A stretch of 46,094 bases of DNA from Paulinella micropora. Taxonomy: Eukaryota > Cercozoa > Imbricatea > Euglyphida. The stretch is from assembly GCA_009731375.1 (NCBI GenBank), contig BJOX01000283.1:551871-597964 (forward strand). Reading direction: 5' to 3'. The position numbers were made by a program, and so were the translations under genes. Positions 10,412-20,100 of the stretch are shown piece after piece; within the stretch, counting starts at the first letter, position 1; every line of letters begins with the position of its first letter. Under the pieces are notes generated by a model. The model saw only the letters and a program-made list of their open reading frames with translations, did not search any database and was not told the origin of the DNA.

Positions 10412-12607
10412 GTGATGGCCAGCGACATTGGCCGTCTACTACTCTCAATGGATTACAAATACGCGAAGCACGGAGCTACCACTGTGGCCCTTATGGGACA
10501 AGGTAGAATCGCCGAAGACCTGGACAATCCCCGTGGGAATGCCTCTTCGACGGGCTCTGGCCCGATGTCCCAGGATGGGAGGATGAGGGCTCGCGTATAT
10601 GACGGAATTCCTGAACCACGTGGAGAGGCTATCTTAGCTGCGCCTCATCCTTCCTCCCCAAACCTGGCACACGGGTCGGCGCTTCAACATAAGGCGAGCG
10701 GCGCTATATGGCAGATGGCACCGCCGCCTCGACGGTACCGGCGGGTAGATCGGTACGACAAGGACGGGCGTAATCTGATTGTCTGGGGGCTCTCAGAACG
10801 CGCCAATCTACAGGAGATCGCCTCCAAAATGAGCGGTCTTGGTCTGGTGGTCCCGGTAATGGAGTGGCAAGGCCAGCGAATGTCTCGTCACCTGGAGCTG
10901 GTCTACGAGGACGATGACAGCAGGCAGACGGCGTTGCAGCAACTCAAACATCTCAAATTCTTCGGCAGAGGGGTCAATGTGGCCCTTGGGCGCAGGTTCA
11001 GGGACAGGGAACGTGTCCGAAGGCTTATTCGCATCCATCTGCGTGGGGAAGCGGCGGTCCGGAAGGAGGAAGCTGCGACGGGATATCGCGTCTTGCCTCT
11101 GCATGAAGAATGTGTCGATGATGTGCAGGTGGTGTCTTCGGAATTGGCTGCCGATGCACCTAAGTGTGTGTCTGAGTGTGCTGATGTGCATGTGGTGCCC
11201 CTGCATTCGGCGGCCAGTGCAGTGGGGGACCAACCTGCGCAAGCACCTGCAGAGGGGGGCAGCACGAGGGCGGAAGCCAAGCGCGGCCGTCGGGTCCGGA
11301 AACGAGCCAAGAAGCACCGCTCCAAGCAGTTCGATACCGGCTTCAAGCTACTCGTCGCGAGTCACAACTGGCAGGGTAAAACGGGATACGACAACGTAGG
11401 CACGGCGGAATGGGCATCATTCTACAAGCACGAGGGCTGGCTAGTCATCGGGGCTCAGGAGCACCGCATGGGCAAGAAGCAACTTTCCAAATGCAGCCTG
11501 GATGGATTCCGGATTTTTGGAAAACCTGCGGAGGTCAGCGAGAAAAATCGCTGCAAGGGTGGGGTTCTATTCGCGGTGGCTAACTTCCTTGGTCCGTATT
11601 GCAACCTGGTGTCAGCCCCCGTCGACCACCGGCAGCAAGTGTGGCTGCGTATCGCCTCGGGTGTTACCGGCGCTCAGGATATCTATGTGGGCAACGGCTA
11701 CTTTCCCCAGGAAACGCAGGAAGAAGAGTCGTCAGAGGCGTATGCGGCCTGGCAGGCAGCTATAGCTTTTTTTGGAGCCAAAGGTCTTGTGGTCACGGTG
11801 GCGGATGCCAACGCGAAGCTCGGGCCGGCATGCAGCCGAAAAGAGGAGGGCATCGTCGGTCAGCACGGGGAGGTCGATGATAAGGGAGCACCGGTACGTT
11901 CGGAGAACGGCAAGAGACTCGCGGCTGTCCTCGTCGCTACGGGCCTGCGAAATCTGAGCGGCTTCTCGTGCCCAGTGGAAGGGTCCTACTGGTGGTCCCG
12001 GCGTGAGCAGCGCGGCATGGGCACAGGCAAGCACCTCCTCGATTACATCTGCGCGTCGCCTGGCTTGGCATCTGGAGCAAAGTTCGGAGTATGCGAAGAT
12101 GATCTTGATACGGACCACAAGGCAGTATGGGCCGAACTGACGTGGAGCGGCCAGCGCCGGCCAAAGCGGGCTGCGAAACCTTACAGGTCCTTTCGTGTTG
12201 ATAAGCTTATTGGTGCTGGTGTCTCGGGTAATGATCACGCTGCGAAGCAAGCGCTGGATTATCTACGCGACAAGTTCGATGACGTATTCCAGCATTGCCT
12301 ACAGAAGCTTGGAGTGCATCAGCTGCCTGAGCTTGACCTATCGGGTGGTGCCGACAGCCAACGGGTGGTAGATGACGTCACCGAGCGAGTGGCGCAGTCC
12401 TTCCGAATGGCGGCGCACCGGGTCCTTGGCTCCAGATGTATACGACCCCGTTTTACCAACAATTGGTTCGACGGGGAGCTAAAGGAGCTCATTCAACAGC
12501 GCCGAGAGGCCTACGCAGCATACAGGAGGGATGAATCGAATGCGGAAGCCCGTCTGAATTGGCTACGTCTCCGCAAGCAAATTCGGAAAGCAACTCGGGC
12601 CAAGTAG
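10412..12607 (+). CDS. LINE polyprotein, N-terminal part: RNA-binding-like region and APE-type endonuclease
   Basis: The frame opens at ATG 10412 and runs 731 codons to TAG 12605-12607. About residues 105-200 contain RNLIVWGL and a positively charged stretch reminiscent of RRM-like ORF1 domains of LINEs (inference). About residues 250-305 are basic. From about residue 311 (KLLVASHNWQG) an exonuclease-endonuclease-phosphatase fold is recognisable: GAQEHR with the metal-binding Glu350, NGYFPQE, DANAKLG with Asp465/Asn467, DYICAS and the terminal DTDHKAVWAEL with Asp568-His569. All expected catalytic positions are present, so target-DNA nicking activity is plausible. The following frame (to 15523) is in the same register, so the TAG is the only break between nuclease and RT. 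Confidence 0.85.
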   Translation: MMASDIGRLLLSMDYKYAKHGATTVALMGQGRIAEDLDNPRGNASSTGSGPMSQDGRMRARVYDGIPEPRGEAILAAPHPSSPNLAHGSALQHKASGAIWQMAPPPRRYRRVDRYDKDGRNLIVWGLSERANLQEIASKMSGLGLVVPVMEWQGQRMSRHLELVYEDDDSRQTALQQLKHLKFFGRGVNVALGRRFRDRERVRRLIRIHLRGEAAVRKEEAATGYRVLPLHEECVDDVQVVSSELAADAPKCVSECADVHVVPLHSAASAVGDQPAQAPAEGGSTRAEAKRGRRVRKRAKKHRSKQFDTGFKLLVASHNWQGKTGYDNVGTAEWASFYKHEGWLVIGAQEHRMGKKQLSKCSLDGFRIFGKPAEVSEKNRCKGGVLFAVANFLGPYCNLVSAPVDHRQQVWLRIASGVTGAQDIYVGNGYFPQETQEEESSEAYAAWQAAIAFFGAKGLVVTVADANAKLGPACSRKEEGIVGQHGEVDDKGAPVRSENGKRLAAVLVATGLRNLSGFSCPVEGSYWWSRREQRGMGTGKHLLDYICASPGLASGAKFGVCEDDLDTDHKAVWAELTWSGQRRPKRAAKPYRSFRVDKLIGAGVSGNDHAAKQALDYLRDKFDDVFQHCLQKLGVHQLPELDLSGGADSQRVVDDVTERVAQSFRMAAHRVLGSRCIRPRFTNNWFDGELKELIQQRREAYAAYRRDESNAEARLNWLRLRKQIRKATRAK
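12605..12607 (+). other. Single in-frame TAG splitting the LINE polyprotein
   Basis: Codon 732 of the frame that starts at 10412. The preceding residues (KQIRKATRAK) and following residues (SASFKQVQEEAVKCQ) read as one continuous linker. No frame change occurs, so a single base change (for example from CAG or AAG) or genuine readthrough would explain it. Confidence 0.85.
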
Positions 12608-15523
12608 TCCGCCTCCTTCAAGCAAGTGCAGGAAGAAGCGGTCAAATGTCAACGCGAGCAATCCTCAAAGCGCTTTTGGCTACTCGTGAAGCGGCTTGGC
12701 GGGGCACGCAGAACGAAGGTCTCCGCGCCGGTGCAAAGGGAGGATGGCTCACTGGCGTGTACGCTGCCGGAAAAGGTCGCTCGGTGGGAGGAATTTCGGA
12801 AAAATTCGGTGAAGCCACGGGAAAATCCGGCAAGTGCGGCTGTTGTGGTGGAGTGCTGTGCAGAAGCAGGCTCGCTGGAGTGGGAGGAAGCCGAAGCTAA
12901 GCGGCAGTTCCACTGGAACGATCGCTTCAGAGATGAGGTGGCCCGGGCTATGAAGGAGCACGAAGTAGGTGAAGACACTTGCGAAGAGCTGGACAAGCCG
13001 TTCACGCAAGAGGAGGTCCTTGCAAGGCAACGTGCCCTGAATAACCACAAAGCTTGTGGCGAGGACAAAGTGAAGAACGAGATGCTCAAGTATGGCGGCG
13101 CCTACATCAATGGCTACTTAACGCAGTACTTCAACTGGATTCGAGAAGCCGAGAGGACTCCAAAAGCTTGGGGCAAGGGAATCATCGTCAATATCCCCAA
13201 GGGTGGGGATCCTACGGATCCTGACAACTGGAGGGATATCTCGATTATTAGTTGCCTTGGTAAGCTGTATCTGTCCTTATTAGCTACTCGTCTAACGCTC
13301 TTCGTGGATGGCCCGGATAAGCTACGTCCAGAGCAGGGAGGCTTCCGCCCGGGGCGTCGCACTACGGATCAGGTCTTTACCCTTTGGCAGAGGTTGAAGG
13401 GGCGTCAGCAGCAGAAGCGGGAGTCGTATGTCCTGTTCGTCGATCTACGCAAGGCTTTCCCGTCTGTTTGGAGAGATGGCCTATTTGAGAGGCTCTGGAA
13501 GCTGGGTGTAAGGGGCAAGTTCTGGCGCACGCTACGCAGGTGCTACGAGCAGACTTCGTCGCAAGTGCTAGTTGATGGAGCACTCACCCCCGAAGTACTG
13601 GAGGGTGTAGGCGTCCAACAGGGGTCCCCTCTCTCTCCCACACTCTTCAACGTCTTTATGGATGAGCTGTGTGATCGGCTGGCGAGTGCCCTCAAGATCA
13701 CGGATGTGAAGCGGCTGAACGACATCAAGGCACTTCTATACGCGGACGACGTGGCCCTCATCGCTCACAGTCGCACCGAGCTCCAGAAGATGGTCAATGT
13801 TGTGGCCAAGTTCGCGGAAGATTACCGGCTGGAAGTCAACTTGAAGCCCGGCAAGACGGAAATCATGCCCATTTACACGTCGAGCAAGGCGAAACGACCA
13901 AGTATCAGGGAGCGAGGTGAGCCCGTGGTGTGGTTTCGCGGCCAGAAGCTTTGTGTCACCAGTCAGTACAAGTACCTGGGAGTGGTTATCACCGACGACC
14001 TGAAGTGGAAGGAGCAGGCCCTGCGGGCTACGCGTGTCACTGAAGTCGCCACCGCAGGTTGGTACTCTTTGTGGTGTGCAGGTGAGATACAAGCTAGGTA
14101 TCGTCTCATGTGCTGGAATCAACTTGTGGGGGCCAAGCTGAAGTACGCCTTCGATGTCTGGCGTGCCCCCGTATCGCAGCTCACCAAGCTGGAGGCAGCA
14201 ATGCTGCGCCCCATGAGGATGATTCTCGGCATCAGCCCTAAGACAAGCAAGTGGATTACACTCTTTCTGGCGCGCTCTTTGAGTGCGGAGCGTTTGCGGC
14301 GGGCGGCGCAACTGAAGTTCTATGGACGGCTGCGTGTTCTACCGGAGAAGCGATTTCCTGTCATCGCATCTCAAGTCAAATCCGACTGGACTGCGGAGGC
14401 CGAAGGCGCTATCAGGGACTCAATGGATCTACAACAAGGGCTTCAGGAGCTCCTAAATAGCTCAGAGAAGGACCTCGAGGGTTGGTGTTCGACTGTGGAC
14501 AAGTGGGCCCTTCAGCAGGACGTCAAGATGGTGCAGCAACTGATGTGGGACAAGCGAGAGGCAGGCAGCGATCTTACTGATGGCCTGCGAGTCATCCTAA
14601 GACAAGTCTTTGGAACTAAGGAGTTCCCAAGATGGGTAGCCCTTGATGATGCGCATTATAATCTGCTTCGGAGAAGGTTGCTCAGCTGCAACAACCGCCT
14701 TCGGTTGTACCGCAGCAAGTTGGTCAGTGGCATGTCCCCTCGCTGCTTCTGTTGTCATGATGATGTCAATGAGTCCCTTGCGCACTTCTTATGGGATTGC
14801 CCCATGCATGAGGGGAGACGTAAGCAGCTGTTGCTGAGTATGCAGAGGCTCGGTGGCATGGCTGTGGGGGGTGCTGAGGGGGATGGAGGGAGTGAGGAGG
14901 GTGGTGAGGTCGTAGGCGGTGAGGTTGTGGTGGAGGATGTGTTGCTTGGGCGGGAGCGGGAGGGCTCTGTGCGGCAGGGTTGGGATGATATGTCGCCTGT
15001 GGATCAATCACGATTGTTTTGTAAGCTTTTTCAGGGGAAGTCGCGCTTCCGCAGTAACTTTAGGCTTGCTGCGTTGTTAGGGGTTACAGCGTTGCGTCCC
15101 CCTCCAAAGTTGGATGTGTTGTTTGGATCATATGTGTCTGAGTGTTGGTCTGCTAGGGAGGGTAAAAGGGAGGAGCTTGGGGTGGAGGATGGGGGCGAGG
15201 AGGTGATTGACCTCACTGAGGTTCCATCAGCTTCTGTCCCACCCTCTCCCCCAAGTGACGTTGATGTTGCGCGGCGCGGCCGTCCGCGCAGTGTGGACGT
15301 CCTGGCTAGAGAGAGGGGTTCGGGAGCGCAGCGTAGTGTCTCCGAGTTCTTCTCTTCAGCTAACACCCTCGCATCTAGCTCTTCATGCACTTCACAGCCC
15401 CCATCTGCCCCTGCTGTTGCTGTTGCTGCTATGTCTGTTTGGTGTTCTGACAATGCGTTGGGATCGGCTGACCCCGGTGACCCAATGGAGGCACATGTCC
15501 AGGATCTGGATCTGATGCTATAG
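12608..15523 (+). CDS. LINE polyprotein, C-terminal part: reverse transcriptase, CCHC finger, SIM-like tail
   Basis: In frame with the upstream part; the first ATG-like codon downstream is not needed if the TAG is read through. RT blocks in order: NIPKGGDPTDPDNWRDIS, RPEQGGFRPGRRTTDQ, LFVDLRKAFPSV (the usual AFD is AFP), VQQGSPLSPTLFN, YADD (13739-13750), then KPGKTEIM and KYLGVVITDDLKW. A long thumb/linker follows. Around 14740 a C-x2-C...ES..H....C finger (CFCC...ESLAHFLWDC) matches the zinc finger that follows RT in many LINEs. The tail is Gly/Glu- then Ser-rich and contains EEVIDLTEVP, a textbook SUMO-interacting-motif shape. RT would prime cDNA on nicked target DNA. Stop TAG at 15521-15523, then a (TTA)n tail. 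Confidence 0.9.
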   Translation, partial: SASFKQVQEEAVKCQREQSSKRFWLLVKRLGGARRTKVSAPVQREDGSLACTLPEKVARWEEFRKNSVKPRENPASAAVVVECCAEAGSLEWEEAEAKRQFHWNDRFRDEVARAMKEHEVGEDTCEELDKPFTQEEVLARQRALNNHKACGEDKVKNEMLKYGGAYINGYLTQYFNWIREAERTPKAWGKGIIVNIPKGGDPTDPDNWRDISIISCLGKLYLSLLATRLTLFVDGPDKLRPEQGGFRPGRRTTDQVFTLWQRLKGRQQQKRESYVLFVDLRKAFPSVWRDGLFERLWKLGVRGKFWRTLRRCYEQTSSQVLVDGALTPEVLEGVGVQQGSPLSPTLFNVFMDELCDRLASALKITDVKRLNDIKALLYADDVALIAHSRTELQKMVNVVAKFAEDYRLEVNLKPGKTEIMPIYTSSKAKRPSIRERGEPVVWFRGQKLCVTSQYKYLGVVITDDLKWKEQALRATRVTEVATAGWYSLWCAGEIQARYRLMCWNQLVGAKLKYAFDVWRAPVSQLTKLEAAMLRPMRMILGISPKTSKWITLFLARSLSAERLRRAAQLKFYGRLRVLPEKRFPVIASQVKSDWTAEAEGAIRDSMDLQQGLQELLNSSEKDLEGWCSTVDKWALQQDVKMVQQLMWDKREAGSDLTDGLRVILRQVFGTKEFPRWVALDDAHYNLLRRRLLSCNNRLRLYRSKLVSGMSPRCFCCHDDVNESLAHFLWDCPMHEGRRKQLLLSMQRLGGMAVGGAEGDGGSEEGGEVVGGEVVVEDVLLGREREGSVRQGWDDMSPVDQSRLFCKLFQGKSRFRSNFRLAALLGVTALRPPPKLDVLFGSYVSECWSAREGKREELGVEDGGEEVIDLTEVPSASVPPSPPSDVDVARRGRPRSVDVLARERGSGAQRSVSEFFSSANTLASSSSCTSQPPSAPAVAVAAMSVWCSDNALGSADPGDPMEAHVQDLDLML

Positions 15524-15535
15524 TCTGAGGAAGCC

Positions 15536-15569
<34 letters not shown>

Positions 15570-15766
15570 CCCCCCCTTCCCCCATGGTAAGTCAAAGAGG
15601 GGGGGGGGGTGGAGTGTTAATAATAATTCTGAAAGTGAAGACGGTTTGCTTATCAATCATTCTGAAAGTGAAGTTTGTTTATTTATTAAAATTAAGTTAT
15701 TTTCAGTTGTACGGGTACATATATATTTTAAGACTTCGTAAGGTTACAATGGTATTAATACAATAC
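15524..15766. other. LINE 3' end, (TTA)n tail and spacer to element C
   Basis: TCTGAGGAAGCC then (TAT/ATT)n to about 15567, then short C and G runs that could pair (15567-15612), then an AT-rich spacer with ATTCTGAAAGTGAAG present twice. The spacer ends AATAC just before element C. No gene. Confidence 0.75.
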
Positions 15767-16055
15767 TGTAACACCCACGGTATACTACATCGTTTTTACG
15801 CTATGGGTTTTTACGGGAATTCACTCTGGGAAGTGATTCCTTGTCATTAAATGTTTTTAAGATGAATTCTTATTACATTTCCGGTTTAGAATAATACTTC
15901 CGGTTTTAATGTTGTATTAGGATTAAGGAATATGAGGACAAGCTTGGAAGCTTAAATCCCATAGAGCCTTGAAAATCTATATTTTACACTTAACCGTTCA
16001 CCGGAGTGGTGAAGAATACTAGGATGCAGATTACACATTGTTGTAGCATCCATAT
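15767..16055 (+). repeat. Left LTR of element C, first segment
   Basis: Starts TGTAACACCCACGGTATACT and matches 29992 onward with a few substitutions. Interrupted at 16055 by element B. The bases just before the insertion (ATAT, 16052-16055) are repeated after it at 26741-26744. Confidence 0.92.
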
Positions 16056-16293
16056 CGTAATGCCCCCAACGATAGCTCGTAAAAAATCGGTAATACAACC
16101 AAACACAGTCCTCAAAAGATGAGAATGATGTCTCGTTATATTAGCTCAGTGAAGCCAAAAAGGAAAACGGCAACAGACCAGGAATAAAATGGCATCAGGT
16201 CCAATCCGGACAAATAATACTGAAAAACAAGCTGGTGCACCTGTCACCAGGAAAAGGTACTTTTTACCGGCTATCCGGGGGGTGATGCCTACA
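16056..16293 (-). repeat. 3' LTR of element B (238 bp)
   Basis: In element orientation it starts TGTAGGCATC and ends GGGGCATTACG; the last base is mutated from the A seen in the 5' LTR. Otherwise nearly identical to 26503-26740. Confidence 0.93.
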
Positions 16294-16310
16294 GTACCCC
16301 CTCCCGATTT
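16294..16310 (-). other. Polypurine tract of element B
   Basis: On the minus strand AAATCGGGAGGGGGTAC directly precedes the 3' LTR, the expected primer for plus-strand synthesis. Confidence 0.85.
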
Positions 16311-17138
16311 TATGACGGAAATAGCATTTTCGTCATACACCTTCTGATTTCTTTCTGCAAATAGTATGCGCTATGGAGTCATGCCACACAGCGCATCGAC
16401 CCACGGATAGACGCTAAAAGACGATAAATATATCCTCATACGGCACGTCAAAGCGGATTCTCTAGCCTTTCTTGTAAATTTTGAACTCCTTCCCCTCAAT
16501 TTCTTTTTTTTTCTTTTTTTTTTTTTCGGCAGTATGTCAAGAACAAACGTACAATTAATAAAAAAATACAAGCAACGTGGTGCTGTAGTACGATTCCCCC
16601 TTTGATCTCCTTCTTCTTCTTATCATTATCATTATTATTATTATTATTCACAGGGAGATCGTAAGTACATTGTCTTTTTTAATGACATACCCTTGTATAA
16701 GGCGGATATCCTATGATATAGTATTAGGGGGCCAGTCCTAATAGCTATATCCGAAGTCGAGGTGTATGTACCCGACCCTGCGATATACCGACACAAGTAG
16801 AGATTGACCGTGCTCAGGTACGACAGTATATAATCTATCGTAAAAAATAATTTAATGAAAGTTTCAGAGAACATTTCATTTTCGAGAACATCATCCCAGG
16901 ACTTGGAAAGGGTCATACCCGGGAACACCATCGCTCAATACACTAGCGATCCCCGTATACGGTGTAGTATCATCGTCGATCGACCTTTCGCACTCGTATG
17001 TTGCGATCGAATGCCAAGTTATATCACTGAGTCTTTTTAATATTCATATTGATAACTGATGATGCATGATCAAATCATGATACGCCGTGGGCAATCAATC
17101 AGTTTATTTGAGACGCATAAAGAAAAATAGTTTCTTTG
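16311..17138 (-). other. 3' non-coding region of element B
   Basis: About 830 bp between the pol stop and the polypurine tract, collinear with 4587-5410 of copy A. It includes ATT and TTC short repeats (about 16612-16650) and a T/C-rich run near 16500. No convincing gene: the small frames seen here recur in copy A because the DNA is the same. Confidence 0.8.
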
Positions 17139-20100
17139 TCACTGCCTTCGTCGTCTGGCGCGGATTTCTTTGCCTGGTGGAGGACCACCAACAAAAGTCA
17201 GATCGAACTTTGACTGTTCGAGAATGTCCCAGATCTTATTAGGGATTCCGCCCAACGATAATTCAAAAGGGACATCAAGCACTCCTCTTGGCAGTGTCTG
17301 AATGGTCCACGCAGTGTAATCCTTGTCTCTGGGAGTAATTGTATCATCCCATGTCTCGAGACTTTTTGCGTCTTTATATACTGGCAGATAATGTCTTGCC
17401 TTTGGATCCTCAACCGGGTCCATACTTCTCCAGAACTGGAGTATCGGTTGTACTATCTTTGCGGCTGATGATATTTTGAGTGTCCGTGTGACACGCATCT
17501 GTCGTGGGACCGCCACGACCCGCATCAAGTATAAGTCTGAGAGAGTGTCATCAGCGACATGTTGTTCCGCTGGTCTCATCAGATAGAAAACATTTTTCAC
17601 CCATGCGATGGTTGCTATCGCATCGCCTTCCTTCCATCGCTCATGGACAATCTCAACGTTGCCCGCGTTTGGGTCAGTGTCCGTCCCCTCCTCCTCCTGG
17701 TGGACGTCCTTTGATCTCATCGACCTCATCGCCTTCCTCGGTTGGTCGTTGATAAGATCATTCCGCGCTCTCCTTAGCTGCGCCTCTGTGATCTTCTCCT
17801 TCTTTCCGCTATGCTCTCGCGGAGACTTGGACTGAGTCCCCACCGCGCTTATGCGGTCAGTCTTCTCCTTGCTGTCCACCTCACTCTCCTCCTTCTCAGC
17901 TATCGGTGCCCGATAAGCATCGTCTTGGTCTATGCCAGCCTCCTTGTGGATGGGCGGCACCTCTTTGAAATCATCCTTCATCCGTTTTAACGCCTCCTCA
18001 ACGGATTCATCTTCCAGTAAGAAGGGATCATACTTAATCAGCCTTCTTACATTCACAATTTGCACCTTCCCTCTACCCCTGATCTTGTAATTCAGAGGTC
18101 CCGTCTGTTCCATAATCTGATAAGGTCCTTTCCAGTGAGTGAACAGCTTAGAGCTGACTCCCTTCGGGACTTGAGGATGGTACAATAGTACAATATCCCC
18201 GACCTGGAACTTGATCTGATCCAAGTGCGCTTGTCGCACCCCTTCAGCATCAGTCTTTCGGCGCTCCGCCTCTCTATGCGCCCTGACTATTTGTTCCGCC
18301 TCCATCTTCACTCTAAGTCTCATCCCAAACAACTCATCCGCATCCGCCCAAGTGTCTTTTGGGTGAAGGAGCGAAGTCGGGATATCAGGCTCACGCCCAT
18401 ATACTAACTGATATGGCGAGATTGAGCTCTTCGAGCCTCCTAACGCCGTAGAGGGTAGACAGTTCATTGCAAACGCAAATGATGGTGCTGCCTCGACCCA
18501 TGCTCTTTGATTCTCCTTCTTCGTGCAATACATCTTTAGCGAGGCTTTGAGGGGTCTGTGTACCCGCTCGATTTTCCCATTTGCTCGCGGGTTATAGGCA
18601 GTAACATATTGCCATTTCATCCCGTAATACTTAGATAGTTTGTCGATGACCTCGTTATTAAAGTCCGAGCCTCGATCAGAACATATCTTTCTTGGTACTC
18701 CGATCTGTGAGATGATCCTATCGATCAGCGCCTCGGCCGTCGTCTTGCCGGTAACGTCTTTGACAGGGATGATCCACACATAGTTGGTGGCTCTGTCAAT
18801 AGCCGTAAGGAGGTATTTGTAACCATCCTTCGATTCTGGGAAAGGTCCCACATGATCAATGTGTATAAACTCAAACATCCCCGCATGAAGAGGAAATTCG
18901 CCAATCAGGCCGAAATTTGCCTTCAGTGGTGTTTTGTTTATCTTGCACGGGATGCATGCATCCACCGCCTGATCTATCTCCTCCTTCATCTTCTTCCACC
19001 AGAATCGCCTCGCTACGAACATATGAGTTCGTTGTCGACCCGGATGCGCCAAAAGTGGGCAATTGTGGGCTGCGACAAATATAAATCGTCTCAGACTCTC
19101 CGGTACCCAAAGGGTCCATTTGTCCGGCTGTGACGCATAGCGACCGTGAAGGCCCTTGTACCACAGTAGACCATCTCTCCATCCCATCTCCTTCATCTGA
19201 TCTTTGATCGCTTTCGTCATCCGTAGCTCATCCGGGTTCTGATATAACTGTATCAGTTCTTTAAACTCCGGATCTTGAGCCTGTTGTTGCCTCCATGCGG
19301 TAGGCGAGGCTATATGGATAGTACCATCTTCTAGCCGTACCCCGATTCTTTCCGGGTCATCGTCTAGGTCACTTCTCCGCTCTTGAGGAGGCTCCGCATA
19401 AACTTCCTGCGTCTCCTCTTCCTCTCTTATGTTCGCCTTCGCATTCTCATATACCTCATAGGACCACTCAGCGTCCTCCTGGGTATGTAGCTCACAACAT
19501 ATCCCGTGATCCGGGCCTTGTGGACTGTACCGTAGACCTGTGCGGTCATATCGGACTCCACTCGCCATCTCCATCGCCTCAATGTGGCTGACCTCATACA
19601 CCTTGTCAGTGGACAAGTCTTCCATCTCCACCGTGGACACCAACGCCGATACTTCTGAGTTAAACTCTAGCCTAGAGAGGTTATCAGCGACCACATTTCG
19701 CTTTCGCGGTAGATGGACCATTTTAAAATCGAAACAAGACAAGAACGCTTGCCACTGCGACAGCCGTCCAGTCTGTTCATGATTCATCAACCATAACAGG
19801 TTATGATGATCAGTTCTGACAGTAAATCGAAGTCCTCCCCACAAATACTCTCTGAGCCTCTTGAGGGCCCACGCCACCGCTAACGCCTCTCTTTGCCTTG
19901 TGCAATAGTTTCTCTCCGCCGCACACAGCTTCCTACTAATAAACATGATTGGGCGTAATTTCTTCTCCTCATCCTCTTGTTGTAATACAGCCCCAATCGC
20001 AAACTTAGATGCGTCAATATCGACTACGAATTGTTTCGTAAAGTCGGGCATCGTTAACACCAGTCCTCCGTCTTTCGGGTCTTTATAAATAAGATCTTTG

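Noticed and set aside
10808-11346. Antisense and alternative frames of 147-169 codons in the LINE N-terminal part
   Set aside because: Overlap the longer frame that leads into a recognisable endonuclease; no domain of their own.
13736-14311. 191-codon antisense frame inside the LINE
   Set aside because: Lies opposite the RT domain, which has all expected motifs; a shadow of the GC-rich coding strand.
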